Shown piece by piece: positions 12,839 through 25,740 of a stretch of DNA of 64,000 nucleotides; within the stretch, counting starts at the first letter, position 1, and every line of letters starts with the position of its first letter. The position numbers and the translations under genes are program-made. Source of the stretch: Magnolia sinica (Eukaryota > Streptophyta > Magnoliopsida > Magnoliales > Magnoliaceae); contig NC_080573.1 in the NCBI RefSeq assembly GCF_029962835.1, positions 39,983,001 to 40,047,000 of the forward strand, in the 5' to 3' direction. Below the pieces are notes generated by a model. That model was not told where the DNA came from, did not search any database, and saw nothing but the letters and a program-made list of their open reading frames with translations.

Positions 12839-14143
12839 CACTCCCCAACCAACATTTTGCTAGTCCCGAGCAAAACATGCGTGAAATATTCTTCCATCGT
12901 CAATTTTTTTCCAGAAAACAATCTTTTGTGCAATCAAGTATGAATGAGTAGAATTAAGGTGAGAAAGTGAGATTTTGAAAACCTAGAGCCAAATCAAACA
13001 AGCAATCAATCAAATAGGTTCTTTATCAATTAAATCAAAGCAGAAGTTCATATATCAAGTTTTCTAATGTGCTCAGTGAAAAATCAACTTACTTCTTATA
13101 AGAATACTATTGTTTCTTAATATTAGCCATGTTCATCATATCAAAATTAGTCAAAACTCATGTACTAATTCCGAACATATCCCCATTTTCCTTCTTTTTC
13201 CAGTTTTTTATTTTATAGCGACGGTTACTCCTATTCATTCTTTTTCAGACATTACATCCTTTTCAGAGACCTTTTTTTTATTCTCCTCAGATATGTTGTC
13301 ATTCTTTATTCTTTTCATCATTCATGACTTTTTTGTTGATTTCCTATTTTTTAACTGATTTTTCAGTTTTTAAGGTGGATAAAATTCTCTAGACTGAGTT
13401 CTCAACATCTATCAATGCTTCACATACTAACCATTAGAAAGTCTAGCATATCCCAAGAAAGTAAATTTATGTGTCTTATGATTTAGACTATCATGATATT
13501 CAAACTTCTTCTTAATCAATTTAGTGCAAGAACTGTAAGTGATGGGTTACTTAGTTGATCAAACTCTAACAATTCAAATTTTAATTTCTATCTTATCATC
13601 ATACCCAAGGCATTCTTAATTCACAAATTATCAATTTCCAAACAGATTTCAACTTGAAAAATTTGAAAATATCCATAGTTTTTGCTCAAAAACTAAGAAA
13701 ATACTGATTAGTTTACCTAATTCACACCCCCCAACCTAAAATCTACATTGTCCTCAATGTAAAAAAAGTAAGCATGTAATGCATATGAGGCAACGAAAAG
13801 AAAGGGAGTAGTGACGAAAAGATAGTACCTGAAGGAAGGAAATTTGAAGCTTTTCCATAAATTTTAGCATGAAATGGGTTAGCACAAAAACATATGAAAT
13901 CAAACTACCCTAGTCCTAATTCCTATGAAAGCAATAAACATAAACCTAACTATATCTCCATCAGACTAGGAGATCAGTCCTGGTATACAGGATCAGTCAG
14001 AGGCATGGACATGTCCTCTGAATCAAATTTCTCAACGAATGGCTTTAACCGATGTACATTTACTTTGAAAGCATTGCCATCCGTTGAATTATTTATCTTA
14101 ATGGCCCCATGAGGATAGACATTATAATCGTGAAAGGGCCAGT
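12839..14143 (-). other. Untranslated 3' region of the Athila-like element
   Basis: No gene is seen. It contains the polypurine-type tract next to the 3' LTR (plus-strand ctccccaacc, 12841-12850), the 'tagtcccgagcaaaac' block shared with 47218-47236 of the second element, and a conserved hairpin at 13744-13761. AT-rich filler makes up the rest. Confidence 0.6.
13744..13761 (-). promoter_or_regulatory. Conserved hairpin TACATTG-4nt-CAATGTA
   Basis: On the element strand: TACATTGAGGACAATGTA, a perfect 7-bp stem with an AGGA loop, followed by GATTTTAGGTTGGGGG. The same hairpin and following purine-rich tract occur at 46347-46380 in the second Athila-like element. Conservation between two otherwise diverged elements suggests a role in RNA or cDNA processing. 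The function is an inference. Confidence 0.6.
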
Positions 14144-15752
14144 CTAACGAGATCGGAATTTTTTTAGAAAAAGATGTAACCGAGAATTGTACAAAAGGAC
14201 TTTTTGGTTAGTTAAGAATGATTTCTGAAGGATGTTCCTGTCATCGAAAACCTTCATCCTATCCTTGTAAATTCTTGCGTTATCGTATGCGTCATCTCGG
14301 ATTTCCTCAAGTTCATTCAATTGTAATTTGCGCAGCGAGCCAGCATTGTCCAAGTTAAAGTTCAAATTCTTAACAGCCTAGTAAGCTTTATGTTCCAACT
14401 CCACAGGTAAGTGGCAAGCTTTCCTATAGACGAGTCTAAAGGGAGACATTCCAATGAGAGTTTTAAAGGCTGTACGATAAGCCCAGAAAGCATCGATCAA
14501 TCGGATTGACCAATCCTTTCGGTCAGGGTTAATCATTTTTTCCAAAATATATTTAATTTCCCTGTTGAAAATTGGATTGACCAATCCTTTTAGTTAGGGT
14601 TAACCGTTTTTTCCAAAATGTGTTTAATTTTCCTATTGAAAATCTTAGCTTACCCACTTGTCTGTGGGTGGTATGGAGTGCTCACCTTATAAGAGATGCC
14701 ATATTTTTTCATTAAGTTCTCAAATGGCCTATTACAGAAGTTTGAACCTGCATCACTAATGATGGCCCGAGGTGTTCCGAACTGGGAAAGGATGTTCTCT
14801 TTTAAAAATTTAATGACCGTTTGATGGTCATTATTCTGGCATGGGATCGCTTCGACCCATTTAGTGATATAGTCTACCGCTAGCAGGATGTATACATTCC
14901 CAAAGGATTAGGGGAATGGTCTCATGAAATCGATGCCTCAGCAATCAAATGCTTCAATGATTAGAATGGGGTTTAGAGACATCATATTTTGATGGGACAA
15001 TGCTCCTAATTTCTGACAATACTCACAAGCTTTGCAAAACTCACGAGTATCCTTGAACATAGTGGGTCAGTAAAAGCCGCACTGTAGAATTTTGGTCATG
15101 GTCTTTTTAGCAAAAAAGTGACCACCATAGGCCTGAGAGTGACAGAAGGAGATGACACTTTGTTGTTCATTGTCTAGTACACATCTCCTTAGAATTTGGT
15201 CTGGACAATATTTAAATAAATATGGATAATCCCGGAAGAATTTGCGTACCTCAGCGAAGAATTTCTTCTTATCTTGCGCAGTCTAGTATATTGGAGTGAA
15301 ACCTGTGGTAAGACAATTAGCAATATCAGTAAATCAAGGTGAGTGGGAGACTTTAAACAATTGTTCGTCAGGGAACATGTCGTTTATAGGTGTCGTCTCA
15401 AGGGAATCGGGGAGGTCAAGTCTCGAAAGATGTTTAGCCACTACGTTTTCTACTCCCTTTTTTTCTTTTATTTTCAAATTAAATTCCTAGAGTAGGAAGA
15501 TACATCTTATCAGGTGGGGCTTAGCATCATTCTTATAAAGAAGATACTTAGGTGCCGCATGATCAGTGTAGATGATGATCTTAGATCCGATCAAATAAGA
15601 TATAAATTTATCCAAAGCGAATGCCACGGCTAAGAGTTCATTTTCCATAGTAGAGTAATTCACTTGGGCAAAATTTAGAGTTTTACTTGCCTAATGAATA
15701 ACGTAGAGTTTCTTTTCCTTTCTCTACCCTAACACTGCCCCAATAGCGTAGT
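14144..15752 (-). pseudogene. Athila-like pol: RNase H (C-terminal part) and integrase
   Basis: Reading the minus strand from 15752: YAIGAVLG..RKEKKLYVIH, then TMENELLAVAFALDKF and IIIYTDHAAPKYLL give RNase H. Then comes the integrase zinc-binding region (AYGGHFFAKKTMTKIL..., CKACEYCQKLG), and the integrase core with VDYITKWVEAIPC and IISDAGSNFCNRPFENL. The C-terminal piece at 14144-14584 ([22 protein letters not shown]) is typical of Gypsy integrases. Several in-frame stops and a 71-bp tandem duplication (14501-14642) inactivate it. The beginning of RNase H (..MCDASD) lies beyond the nested LTRs at 24794. Confidence 0.85.
14501..14642. repeat. 71-bp tandem duplication in integrase
   Basis: Two adjacent copies of a unit beginning T(c/t)GGATTGACCAATCCTTT and ending CCTRTTGAAAAT, period about 71 bp, with several point differences. 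Since 71 is not a multiple of three, the copy shifts the integrase frame. Confidence 0.75.
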
Positions 15753-17703
15753 TGTTCATAACCCCATGTGTCGGGTCGCTATGTAGTAATAATCTTGGTG
15801 AGACCGAGTTCGAATCCACAGGGACTAATCTCGTAAGTATTCTGAAAGCAATTAGAAGTAAAACTAGAAAAAGATGTAAATCTAAATCTGAAATAAAAGG
15901 AAGTAATTGTGAGAGATTTAATTAGAAACTTAAGAAATTTAAAGGTGAGAATTAGGGTTTCCAAGGATCCACTTATAGCAATCAGGGTGATACTATGCTT
16001 GATTCAAAGACACAACTGGAATCGGAGTCCTATCTTATCCAGTTGGAAGATATACAATAAATTCAAATCTGAACTTCCTTTAACCTAATTCTCAATGGAT
16101 GAGAGTTGTGAGGATTAGAAGTGATTCCATCACTTAGCCATGCTGTAACGCCCTGAATTTTCAAGACCCGAGTATATGACCCATGTCCCAAAAACCCGAG
16201 TGTTAACTTTAAAGGATGGTCAAATTTGAGTGTACATTTTTTTCTTCATCAGAGTAAGCAAATGAGCGTAGAGTAGACAAATCGACATAAAGGAAAATTT
16301 CATTATCGTTCAAATATACAAGAAGCTGCCCATAATGACTTATACAAACCAATATCTCTGAATTTAAACAAGTGCAAGATTTACATGATTTAATACATGA
16401 AGAATAACAGAAAGCATATAAACATAAGTCGTGAGATCACGCAGCTCCTCCAAACAAATACAGTCATGCATCCCTGGCGATCGTACCATACTCCTCATCA
16501 AGTCTGAACAAGCATATTACTTAAGCTACCTGTATTACCTATACGGTTGTATATTTGATGGATGAGTGGCCAACTCAGTGTGAATTTCTCTCAAGATTAC
16601 ACACCGCCGCATTAGGTAAGAAATAGTATAAAACATCCAGACAACCAAAACAGAGTAAATGCAGTCTTATTAGGTGCATGGATGCATGAATACAATCATC
16701 AACCCAGGTAAACCATCCAGACGGTTGGTGCCCCAGGAAAAGCATCCAGACAGGCAATGGGGTCGTCACCCAAGGATGTGACTGGCCATCAGTGCAACAC
16801 GTGGCGTAATCGTATGGGCATGAAGAACCAAGTCATCATCATAAATCGATTGGCTGGTCGTTAGCACAACACGCGGCGTAATCGTATGGGCATAATGATC
16901 CAAGCCGTTGTAGTATCCTATGCTGTAACATCCCGAAAAATTTCGTACAAAGACCCGAGCACCACCTCAACTAGAATTCTCCTAGGACTCAATCCTTTAG
17001 AAATTAAACGTGAATTAACTAGCGTTAAACTCGATTACCTGTGAAATTAGCACCAATCACTTTAAATACGATCTGTAAGACCTAAAACCTGCAGAATCGT
17101 TAGCGCTACATTAACCTGAAATCTAGGATTCAACGCTAAACCCATTTGCTCTCGGGAGTACTTGAAAACTTTGTATCGGGCCTAGATCGCACGTCGAAAG
17201 TCCGATAGGGATAAACTTAGACAATTATGACCACCTTGTTGGGCTTGACAATCACCTCGAAAATCAAGTCCAGATGATGTCCTGAGACGATTTGCATGAA
17301 TCCGGAGTAAAGAGTGTGAGAAAGGTGAATTTATTTAGAAATTAAATATGAATTTAAGTAATCTGAGTCATGTCACTTGCGCGCCAATTTTAAGCATTCT
17401 AACCGTTGGATTCTGACCCAAATTCACCCTCGGATTAGGGAAGATGGCCCACACATGTCAAAGTGCTTGTGGCCCTGATCGAGTTTCGGTAACCGTTGAA
17501 TTGAAATTGGTCCGCCATGAGCGATCTAGAAACCCGATCGGACTGAAAACTTAACTTGCTTAAGATCCAATATTAATGAGCTTAAGTCCGACTGCACTCA
17601 GAAAAAGGACCTCCAAAAGCACTCCATTGGATCGAAATAGACCCAATTTGGTTATAACCTAAGTATACCTTGGCCCTAGGGCTAATTCCATCAATTTTAG
17701 GCC

Positions 17704-17712
17704 TATATAAAG
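17704..17712 (+). promoter_or_regulatory. TATA box of solo LTR
   Basis: TATATAAAG, conserved with 27556-27564 of the sister LTR. A GA-rich tract starts about 50 bp downstream in both. Confidence 0.55.
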
Positions 17713-19842
17713 ACCTTAAACCCTCACTGTCAAATTCCATACGAATTTTCCAAACCCTAGCTAAGAGAGAGAGGAAAAGAGAGAGAAAGTGAGAGAGAAG
17801 TTGGTGAATCATCTTGGAATTCTTTCCAGTTACCTTGCGTACCTAAACCATCGCATCTGAATCGTTATTCTGATGATTCTAATCTCATTTTTGGGTAAGT
17901 CAATCAAATCCTAACCTGTTTTGAAACTTAGAATAGTTTAAGTGTTGATGTAGCTAATCTAATTCATGCCTTAGGTTACCTATTCGCCATTGACGAAGAC
18001 TTATCATCTAAATCAGATCTGTTGTGCACTTTCTAGTTTAAGGTGCGGACTATATTTGTATAGGTTATGGTTTTCGAAGCCTTCAATGTCAGTTAATGAT
18101 TTATTACTGACATGGGTGCCATTTCACATGCCAAATGCGATATTTGTTTCATTTTACGTATATATATAATCTTTGTTGTAAGTAGTGTGATTCATGTGTT
18201 TGTTGAAATGTTCGTATGCATTTGGAATTTGGTGTTGTGATTTCCATGATTAATTGTCATAGGAATATGATTGTTATTTATGCGACGACTCTTTGTCAAA
18301 AGGATTTGCCCTAATATGTACTATGGTTGACATATGTAATGTATGTTGCCAAGTGTAGTCTAAGTGTTTGTGAAAATGTCTGAATGAGTTCATATTTAGT
18401 AAAGTGTGAATTATGAGGCAGTTGAGATATGAAATCCCAATTACCTTACTTATGTATACTATTTCCTCCATGAATTGCTTAGTCTAACTACCCATGTTAA
18501 CCATGTGTATGATTTCCTTCATGCAAGTTGTTAATTTTACCGCTTTACTTATGAAATGCATGTGTATGGATTCTCATTATCTTGCATCTTATAACATGTT
18601 TGCTACTATGGTTGAATGTGTATGGGGCCATGTTATGGTCCAGGCAATCAGTAACAGGCATTGAGATCGTGGTTGAGATTCATTCGTCACGTAGGATGTG
18701 TTTGACGAACCCGAGTCGTATTAGGGTTATCGGCAGTGATTTGGCCACACGAAGTATTTGCGCACTTCATGTCATTCAACTCAACATGCGCTCATGCTAG
18801 TCAAGCTCGTCAAATAACCCGATTGGCCCGGTGGATGTTCACCATGTATAAACGCTATTGTTTGAATCTAGGGTACCAAACTTACCAGTGCAATCCCGTT
18901 ATCCATGGTACCTTGATCCGCTAAGACTCATGAGCTGGGCATGGTGGTATGGGACACCGTGGTCGAGCTGTCGGCCTACGCTGGGGTGACGAGCCTCCCC
19001 GTAGTGACCAGTGAGCAATCCAGACTCGTGAGCCGATTATGGTGGTATAGGACACTATATTCGTGCTGTCGGCCTACATTGATTGGTGACGAGCCCTTTG
19101 TAGTGACCTCGAGCATACCTTGATACTGCATTGAAGCGACGAGCCTTATTGTAGCAACTAAGGTATGATTAGGCATGCATTGATTGGTGATGGGCCCTTT
19201 GCAGCGACGTAGAACCATATTACTGTATGAGATTGTCTAGGACTGACGACCCTAGATTGGATCACTGTTTGGAAAGGAAGGTACCTTAGCTTCCCAATCC
19301 TGCTATATGAAAAGGACTAATAACAACTTGGTAATCATGTTTATGCACCGCATTGCATGTGCCTTGGCGTTGTGGAGCACTGCGAGAGATTATCATGCGT
19401 ACCGTAAGATGAAGACGCTGAGGGAGTGCAGGCGAGGGCATGCATCATTTCTACATACATCCTTGCATTAACAAGAGTAATTAGGACATGTTTGATTGTA
19501 TTGCTTTATCATTACTACTTGATTGAATTGATAATATGTTAACTTTTACTGTATAGTTACACTGAGTTGATCACTCACTCCCACGTTCTGGGACGGTGTT
19601 TAAACACCAACCAGACTCTGTCTTAGATGCAGATGATGATGCGACCCACGAGGCAGAATAGGAGTATGGGGATGATGAGGAGGCGTTCTCCTCTATGCAG
19701 TTCTCAAGCGGGTTCATGTGAGTCGTGTGCTGAGCTATGGGGATTCAGGGTTATTGTTGCAGTGGTTTACTTCATTTTGATACTTATATTTTGAAACAAA
19801 CACTTGTAATTATGACCTGACAGAGCATACATATCTCAAGGA

Positions 19843-19843
<1 letters not shown>

Positions 19844-19880
<37 letters not shown>

Positions 19881-19883
19881 TAT
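19844..19883. repeat. (TA)n microsatellite
   Basis: About 40 bp of alternating TA with a single ATACATA break. The sister LTR has only a short AT-rich stretch at the equivalent place (29531-29550), so the repeat grew after the two copies separated. Confidence 0.85.
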
Positions 19884-20340
19884 TTCTTCAGTCTTCCGCT
19901 TGCATATTTCACCCATCTCTGGATTATGTTTGCAGTTTGGCTAAATCTACTTCATGTTTTATGCACTAATACAGACAACATACATCCATCATTATATATG
20001 TTACATAAGTGATGTTTTGAAACTCGGGAGCTGAGTTATGCTCGACCCCCGAATTTCAGGGCGTTATATATGCGTGCATGATTTGCCAGCCCGTTATTAG
20101 TCCAATTGCAATAAGCCATTTTTGAATAAGCTCACGGTCACTACGGGGAGCGCAAGGCCCAGCGTAGGCCGATAGCTCGGGCATAGTGTCCCATTACCAC
20201 CATCCTCGGCTCATGAGGCTACCATCTTGGGATGTTTAATGGAAACCCGTCGACTAGTGGCCAATCATATTACAGTATATGGGGCTTACCATCGCATGGT
20301 TGCACGGTATAAAACATCGAACCCATATAGGAAAAATACT

Positions 20341-20425
20341 ATAACAAAGCCACATAGGGCGATATCAAACAAGCCACATAGGGTAATTATCAAAATAGGC
20401 CTCATAGGGCGAGTATCAAAACCAT
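20341..20425. repeat. Short tandem repeat, ~28-bp unit
   Basis: Three to four degenerate copies of 'caaagccacatagggcgatat', close in wording to the TGGGCC-containing array at 55280-55570 in another LTR. Confidence 0.6.
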
Positions 20426-23400
20426 ACGATAAAAGACCATCCTTGAAAATCATTGGACACAACCACCCTGGATGGTAGGCCCACATCAATGATCCATTTA
20501 GACCACCACTCAATAACCACTAAGTCGAAGGTCCATTTTAATCACAACCAGTCGGGTTCATCCCAAGTTTGGGTGTACATTTATAGGTGGGGGTTTCCCA
20601 CTAATGTGCCAGTTTAAAGTCCATAAGCAATATACAAATAATCCACAAGCATGAACAAATATACAGGATGAACATTAAGCAGGCAATATAACAATTCAAT
20701 TTCCACCAGCTAGCACGTGTGATTATAAGAGAGAGATATCAATTATAATTTTTAATAAAAACTATAACTTAAGCTAATGAGAAGATGGAAAGCTCAAGAG
20801 AAAGAATCATCACCTGATCAGGAACCGAATCACCTTCTGGTAACGCTAACTGCTTGCGCCCTATAGAATTGAATCCTAACACAATTCATGAATTCGTACC
20901 ATTAGATCTAAGTTCCATGCACTACCTAGGTCTAAGATCATATCCTAGGGTTTGAGTTATCTATCTTAGGGTTTTAATGTGGAATTAGGGTTTTCATTCT
21001 AGAGTTTAGGTTTAGGCTAGATCTTGTGTAGTTAATTTTAGTGCTAACTTTATCATTATAGAATATTTTATTAACATTAGTGTTATGGTTAATATTAGTT
21101 AATAATCATTATGATGACACCAATTGGCACAATCCACTACCAATAACAAATATTTAAGAATGGTAAATAAAATACTATAATTTAATAATTGAAACTCGTG
21201 TATAATAATTAGTCCTAGCATAAATGTTCCATTAATGTCTAGTCATATTTAATATTAACAATCCCAATAAATAAGAGTGGTAACAATTATATTAATACAA
21301 TGAGACATGTCTAGTTTAGAAAGAAAGCATTGACTCATCAAGTTGACTCAGTCGATTTGGACTCGGTTGGAAAGGTTACCTGATGACGGTGCCTAGCATT
21401 ATGCTCGGGATTGGGAGCCCCAATGTAGTTGATCCGCTGACCGAGCACGGTCCCTGAATGGCATTGGATTCGGTCAGCCCTGACTCAGTGAGTTGACTCG
21501 GTTTGAAACCGAGTTGACTCGATCACCCTCATTTCTCCTTCTTGCTTCTCCCTCTTTCTCTCCTTTCCAAAGTCCTGCAAGCCATGGGCCATACAAGGCC
21601 CAAATGAAACTTTCCAAACGCACCAGCCTTCTACCATGACTCAGCAAGTCAACTGGGTCGGGCTAGGAGAGCCACACTCAACAAATATCCGTACCTTTCT
21701 CATACTCTCCCTCTCTTTCTCTCTAACTCCTCTCATTTTCTTCCCTTTTCTTTTCTCTGATCTCAATTGCAACCAGCTCGGGACTCATCCTGACTGAGTC
21801 CGAGCGAGTCAGCGGCTCGGTTCGGGTCGGTGCAACAATGCACCATCTTTTCTTCTAATTCTTCTCCCTCTGTTTCTCTTCTATTTCTTTCTCCCTTTCC
21901 TTTGCCTGTTGAACATCCAGTGAAAATAACTAGACATCCAGTAGGGTCTGCCTTGAACTCATACAAGTGCGACAACCTGCCTGCACTACCATTTTCGCCT
22001 CTCCTTCCTCTTCTCTCTTTCTTCTTTTCTCTTTCTCTTTTGTTTCTTCCTCCATTTCTTTTCTTTTCACCTATTGAAGGTCCAGTTGAAATAGCTGGAC
22101 GTCCAGCAAGATCCGACCCAAACCGCGTCGACCGGTGTGGTAAAACGCCGAGGAAGAAGATGCAAGCGTTAATGGCAGATTACAAACAGGGGTTTATTTC
22201 TTTGAACTGATTGTTGTAGGTGGTGTGTATGAGCTCAAAGGAGCTTGGAGAATGGTTGGAGTGAAGCTCCAGGGAGGTTTTCATGGTGGGTTCGAGCAAG
22301 GGAGGAAACGGCCGGTTTCATGGTTGTGGCTACGAAAATGGAAGGTGAGCTACTGTTCCTCGATCTGCATGCCTTATATGCTTGCCCTGATCCCTCCTAA
22401 AATGTCGGATCAATAGCAAGTGGCCAGGGTTTCCTCTGGCTGAAACCGCCTCCAAAATAGCAGGCGGAATGGAGACTAGTCGTGGTTTTGAGCCCTAAAC
22501 TGCTGTTATAATGAACGGCTGAGATGTCGCTAGGATGGATGGCTGGGATTGGAAAGAGGAGAGGGCACGCGGATCGCTGAGCTGGAAGGAAGGTAGGTTT
22601 CCATTTTCAGAAATGTTATCTTTGTAGGTCTTGTTTGGGTCGAAGATGGTGCGCTGCACACGTGCTCCAACACATGGAAAAGGGTAGGTTTTGGTTAGAC
22701 CTATGCCGTGCACATGATGGACGGATCAGATCGTCCATATGATCTAAGATGGTGGTCCATAGTAGGCCTCAAACGGACGTTGTCCGTCGGCTGTACAAAA
22801 CGAAGAGTGAGAGAGAGAGAAGTCTCTCTTTTTATGAAAATTGCGGGTCAGACTCGTTTGACTGTGTTTGGGAAGCTGGTGCACTACAGGTGTGCACCAG
22901 TTATGCACACGCACTCCACTAGGTGGGATCCACCATGATGTTTACGGGAAATCCACTCCGTCCAATCCATTTAGAAGTTCCCAATTAGGACCTGGGATCG
23001 TGGATCAAGCCGTTGAATGCCTATGTGGGGCCCACAACGTGATTTAGGTCGTATTGGTAGGTTTTTGATCAATCTGGTGGTCGGATGATTTCGAAGTTGG
23101 ACGTCAACAGTTGAAAGGGTCCAAGGGGCCATTCGTAAGGCTTTCATCATTTATTATTAGCAGATACTTATATGAATATAGATTCCATTACTTTTGTACA
23201 TTTCTTAGAATCAAAATAATTCAAATCTCACATATGATATGTAAATATGGTTCCTAATTTTAACATACTACTACGTACATGCTTATTAATCACATATCTA
23301 TTAACACATAATTCATAATAACACCTTATAAACAAATGTATAAATGAATTGAAAATATAATATTAAAATCATATTTGTATTCAGAATATTGTTGGATGAT

Positions 23401-24793
23401 ATAAAATTTTATTAAAATATCTAATAATCTTTTGTATACATATTTCTAAAGGATATTTAATACTACATAAATATTTATAGTTCAATTATTCAATATTGTA
23501 AAATTTCCATTCGTTATGTTTATTTAATATAATATTATCTTTATAATATCTTATATATATTAAATATATACATATCATTTTAGCATGAAGTTTTGAATCT
23601 TTATAAAGTACATACATTTCTGAGTGTATACATTTAGGTTGCATTATTTATACATTTATGGTAACACCCGAGTACTGGAAAGTACGGGGTGTTACACATG
23701 CCCTGGAGATAATGGCAAACAACAGGATATACCAATTCCATGAACATAGGAGAATTATGAAGATTATAAGGGATTCCATCATCCAACCATGCCCAAGAGA
23801 CGATGGTGAACAACAGGATTTCCTAATTTCATAATCTCAAAGCATGAAAAGAAGATACTCAAAGCTATTGTAGATCTACTGTAATTTGAGTCACAATAAA
23901 CCATTCAAAATTGAAAGTATTCCTTAAATATCAAACTAGAATCAAAGTGAGTTCAACATAGACATGAATCAAAGTAATAGAAATATCATCATGCTATAAG
24001 CTTCACCTCTTAGCCCTAGCTAAGAGGTTTAACCAACCATAGACATGTTTGGATCTAAAACCCTACAAGAAAGCATGAAAAACTAAGGAAGAAAGAAAAA
24101 AAATGCTTCACGATGGCTCTCCACCCTTGCAATTTGCTCCTCAAAACCCTAGATGATGCCCAGGGATGTCCTAGAGACTCCTGTTTATAGTTGTGCAACA
24201 CTTCCTTTCGCACCGACTTGGAAATATCTAGAAACCACCTCAAATTTACGTAGTTTTGATTCTATCGAAGTGTCTTCGTTATGTCCTTCAATTCTATCGA
24301 ACAATCTTTGATTGAATCGAAGATCAGTCCAGAATTGTCCAGCAAGTTTGGCCTGAAATCCTGAAGTTCTCGATTTTATCAAAGTGTCTCGACATGTTCT
24401 TTGATATGTTCTTCGATACTATCTAACAGTTTTCGATAAAATCAAAGTCTATTCTGACAATTTTCTAGAATTAGACTCTTTTGGTCCCGAAATCTGTGTT
24501 CAGGATAATTTTCAGGATTCCTTTTCTTCACTTCAAGTCTTCGATTCTCTTCCTTCATCACTTGGTTTCTTTGGATCTTTGGCATATGAATTCTTCAATC
24601 TTGGTCTCCTAAGATCCATCCCTTGCCTTGGTGATTCTTGAGCATTAAATCCATACTTTAAGCACCCTTTTCAATCTAAGCTCTTAAATTCATCTTGCAA
24701 CATAAACATGAGTAAAATAGAACATTAAGCATTATCATGTTCATAAAACCAATATATAAATGGGGGATAATATGCAATATTTGACCCTCAATA

Positions 24794-25740
24794 GTATCAG
24801 ACGCATCACACATAATTTCAAAAGGGATGCTCCAATCGGCTGGTTGCATGATAGGTGTGGTAGTCAACATGCCCTTAAGCTTAGAGAAAGCTTCTTGGCA
24901 TGGCTCAATCCACTCGTATAATACATCCTTTTGAAGTAGATTGCATAAAGGACAAGAGAGTTGACTAAAGTCATTTATGAATCTTCTGTAAAACCCAGCA
25001 TATTCTAAGAAGGATCGCACGTCTCATATGCTCTTGGGCGGAGGTAGGGTAAAGATAAGATTAATTTTAGCTTTATCTACCTCAATTCCCTTGGACGAGA
25101 TGATATGTCCAAGAACAATTCTCTTGCAATCCATGAAATGACACTTCTCCCAATTTAGTACCAAATTCTTTTCCTTACATCTCTTCAGTACACACTTAAG
25201 ATTCTCCAAACAATCGTTGAAGGATGGACCAAAGACAGAGAAGTCGTCCATGAAGACCTTTAGATACTACCTCACAATGTCAGAAAAATATTCAACATGC
25301 ATAGCTTAAAAGTGGCGGGGGCATTACATAGTCTGAATGACATCCTTCAGTAAGCAAAGGTGCCAAAGGGACATGTGAATATTGTCTTTTCTTGATCTTC
25401 AAGGGCTATCTCTATCTGGTTGTAGCCTTAATACCTGTCAAGGAAGAAATAATACGAGTGACCAGCTAGGCTTTCTAAGATTTGATCAATGAAGGGCAAA
25501 GGAAAATGGTCCTTCATCGTGATGGTATTTAATTTCCTATAGTCAATGCACATTCTCCAACTAGTGGTGACTTTAGTTGGCACGAGTTCATTTTCGGCAT
25601 TGGCTACGATGGTGATTCCAGACTTCTTGGGAATCACTTGAGTTGGACTCACCCATTGACTATCGGATATAGGGTATATGATAACCACATCCAATAGTTT
25701 AAATACCTCGGCCTTAACCACTTTCTTTATGTTTGGATTT
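24794..25740 (-). pseudogene. Athila-like reverse transcriptase
   Basis: Minus-strand reading gives the full Gypsy order: LLDVVIIYPISDSQWVSP and TSWRMCIDYRKLN (25428-25721), then the active site FMDDFSVFG (just before 25251), where the usual Y of YxDD is F, as is common in this clade. Next is the thumb (VLGHIISSKGIEVDKAKI) and the connection to RNase H (FYRRFINDFSQL, PFEIMCDASD), ending at 24794 where the solo LTR begins. Stops occur after FLDRY, before the FMDD block and after PPPKSI. Confidence 0.88.

Larger units (their letters stand above)
16924..20068 (+). mobile_element. Solo LTR (~3.15 kb, Tekay-like), innermost layer
   Basis: TGTAACATCCCG.. to ..CAGGGCGTTATA (the last CA is mutated to TA), flanked by perfect duplications TATGC (16919-16923 and 20069-20073). 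It is a clear sister of the LTR at 26806-29736. It has a TATA box at 17704-17712, a GA-rich tract at 17764-17800, and two ~90-bp repeat units at 18938-19130 ('ggtggtatgggacac..ctgtcggcctac'). Open frames such as 18941-19123 come from these repeat units and do not look like genes. Confidence 0.92.
16144..23696 (-). mobile_element. Solo LTR (~4.4 kb, Tekay-like) nested in the Athila-like solo LTR
   Basis: Ends TGTAACGCCCTG and ..CGGGGTGTTACA are flanked by perfect 5-bp duplications CATGC (16139-16143 and 23697-23701). Subtracting the inner LTR (16924-20068 plus 5 bp) leaves about 4.4 kb with no coding domains. It shares a block (20120-20225, reverse orientation) with the LTRs at 18938 and 28797, so it is a related but distinct family. 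21540-22075 is pyrimidine-rich on the plus strand. 22900-23100 holds a dispersed-repeat piece and 23150-23650 is strongly AT-rich. Confidence 0.85.
15753..24793 (-). mobile_element. Solo LTR of the Athila-like family, itself interrupted
   Basis: Both ends match the LTRs at 11337 and 31727: TGTTCATAACCCCATGTGTCGGG at the left (in two blocks) and gcaatatttgaccctcaata at the right. After removing the nested element (16144-23696 plus one duplication) the length is about 1.48 kb, equal to those LTRs. It sits in RNase H between codons for ..DASD and YAIG. Flanks are GTAGT (15748-15752) and GTATC, which is explained as GTAGT with one base lost. About 90 bp inside it is duplicated around 23697-23830. 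A TATA-like box lies near 24182-24189 on the minus strand. Confidence 0.85.

Noticed and set aside
13110-13358. 82-residue hydrophobic frame
   Set aside because: T-rich untranslated region of an Athila-like element. Phe/Ser/Ile-rich translation without family features.
18941-19123. Frame similar to 28799-29026, looking like a conserved small protein
   Set aside because: Similarity follows from the two sister LTRs. The reading covers non-coding ~90-bp repeats, and the reverse strand is equally open.
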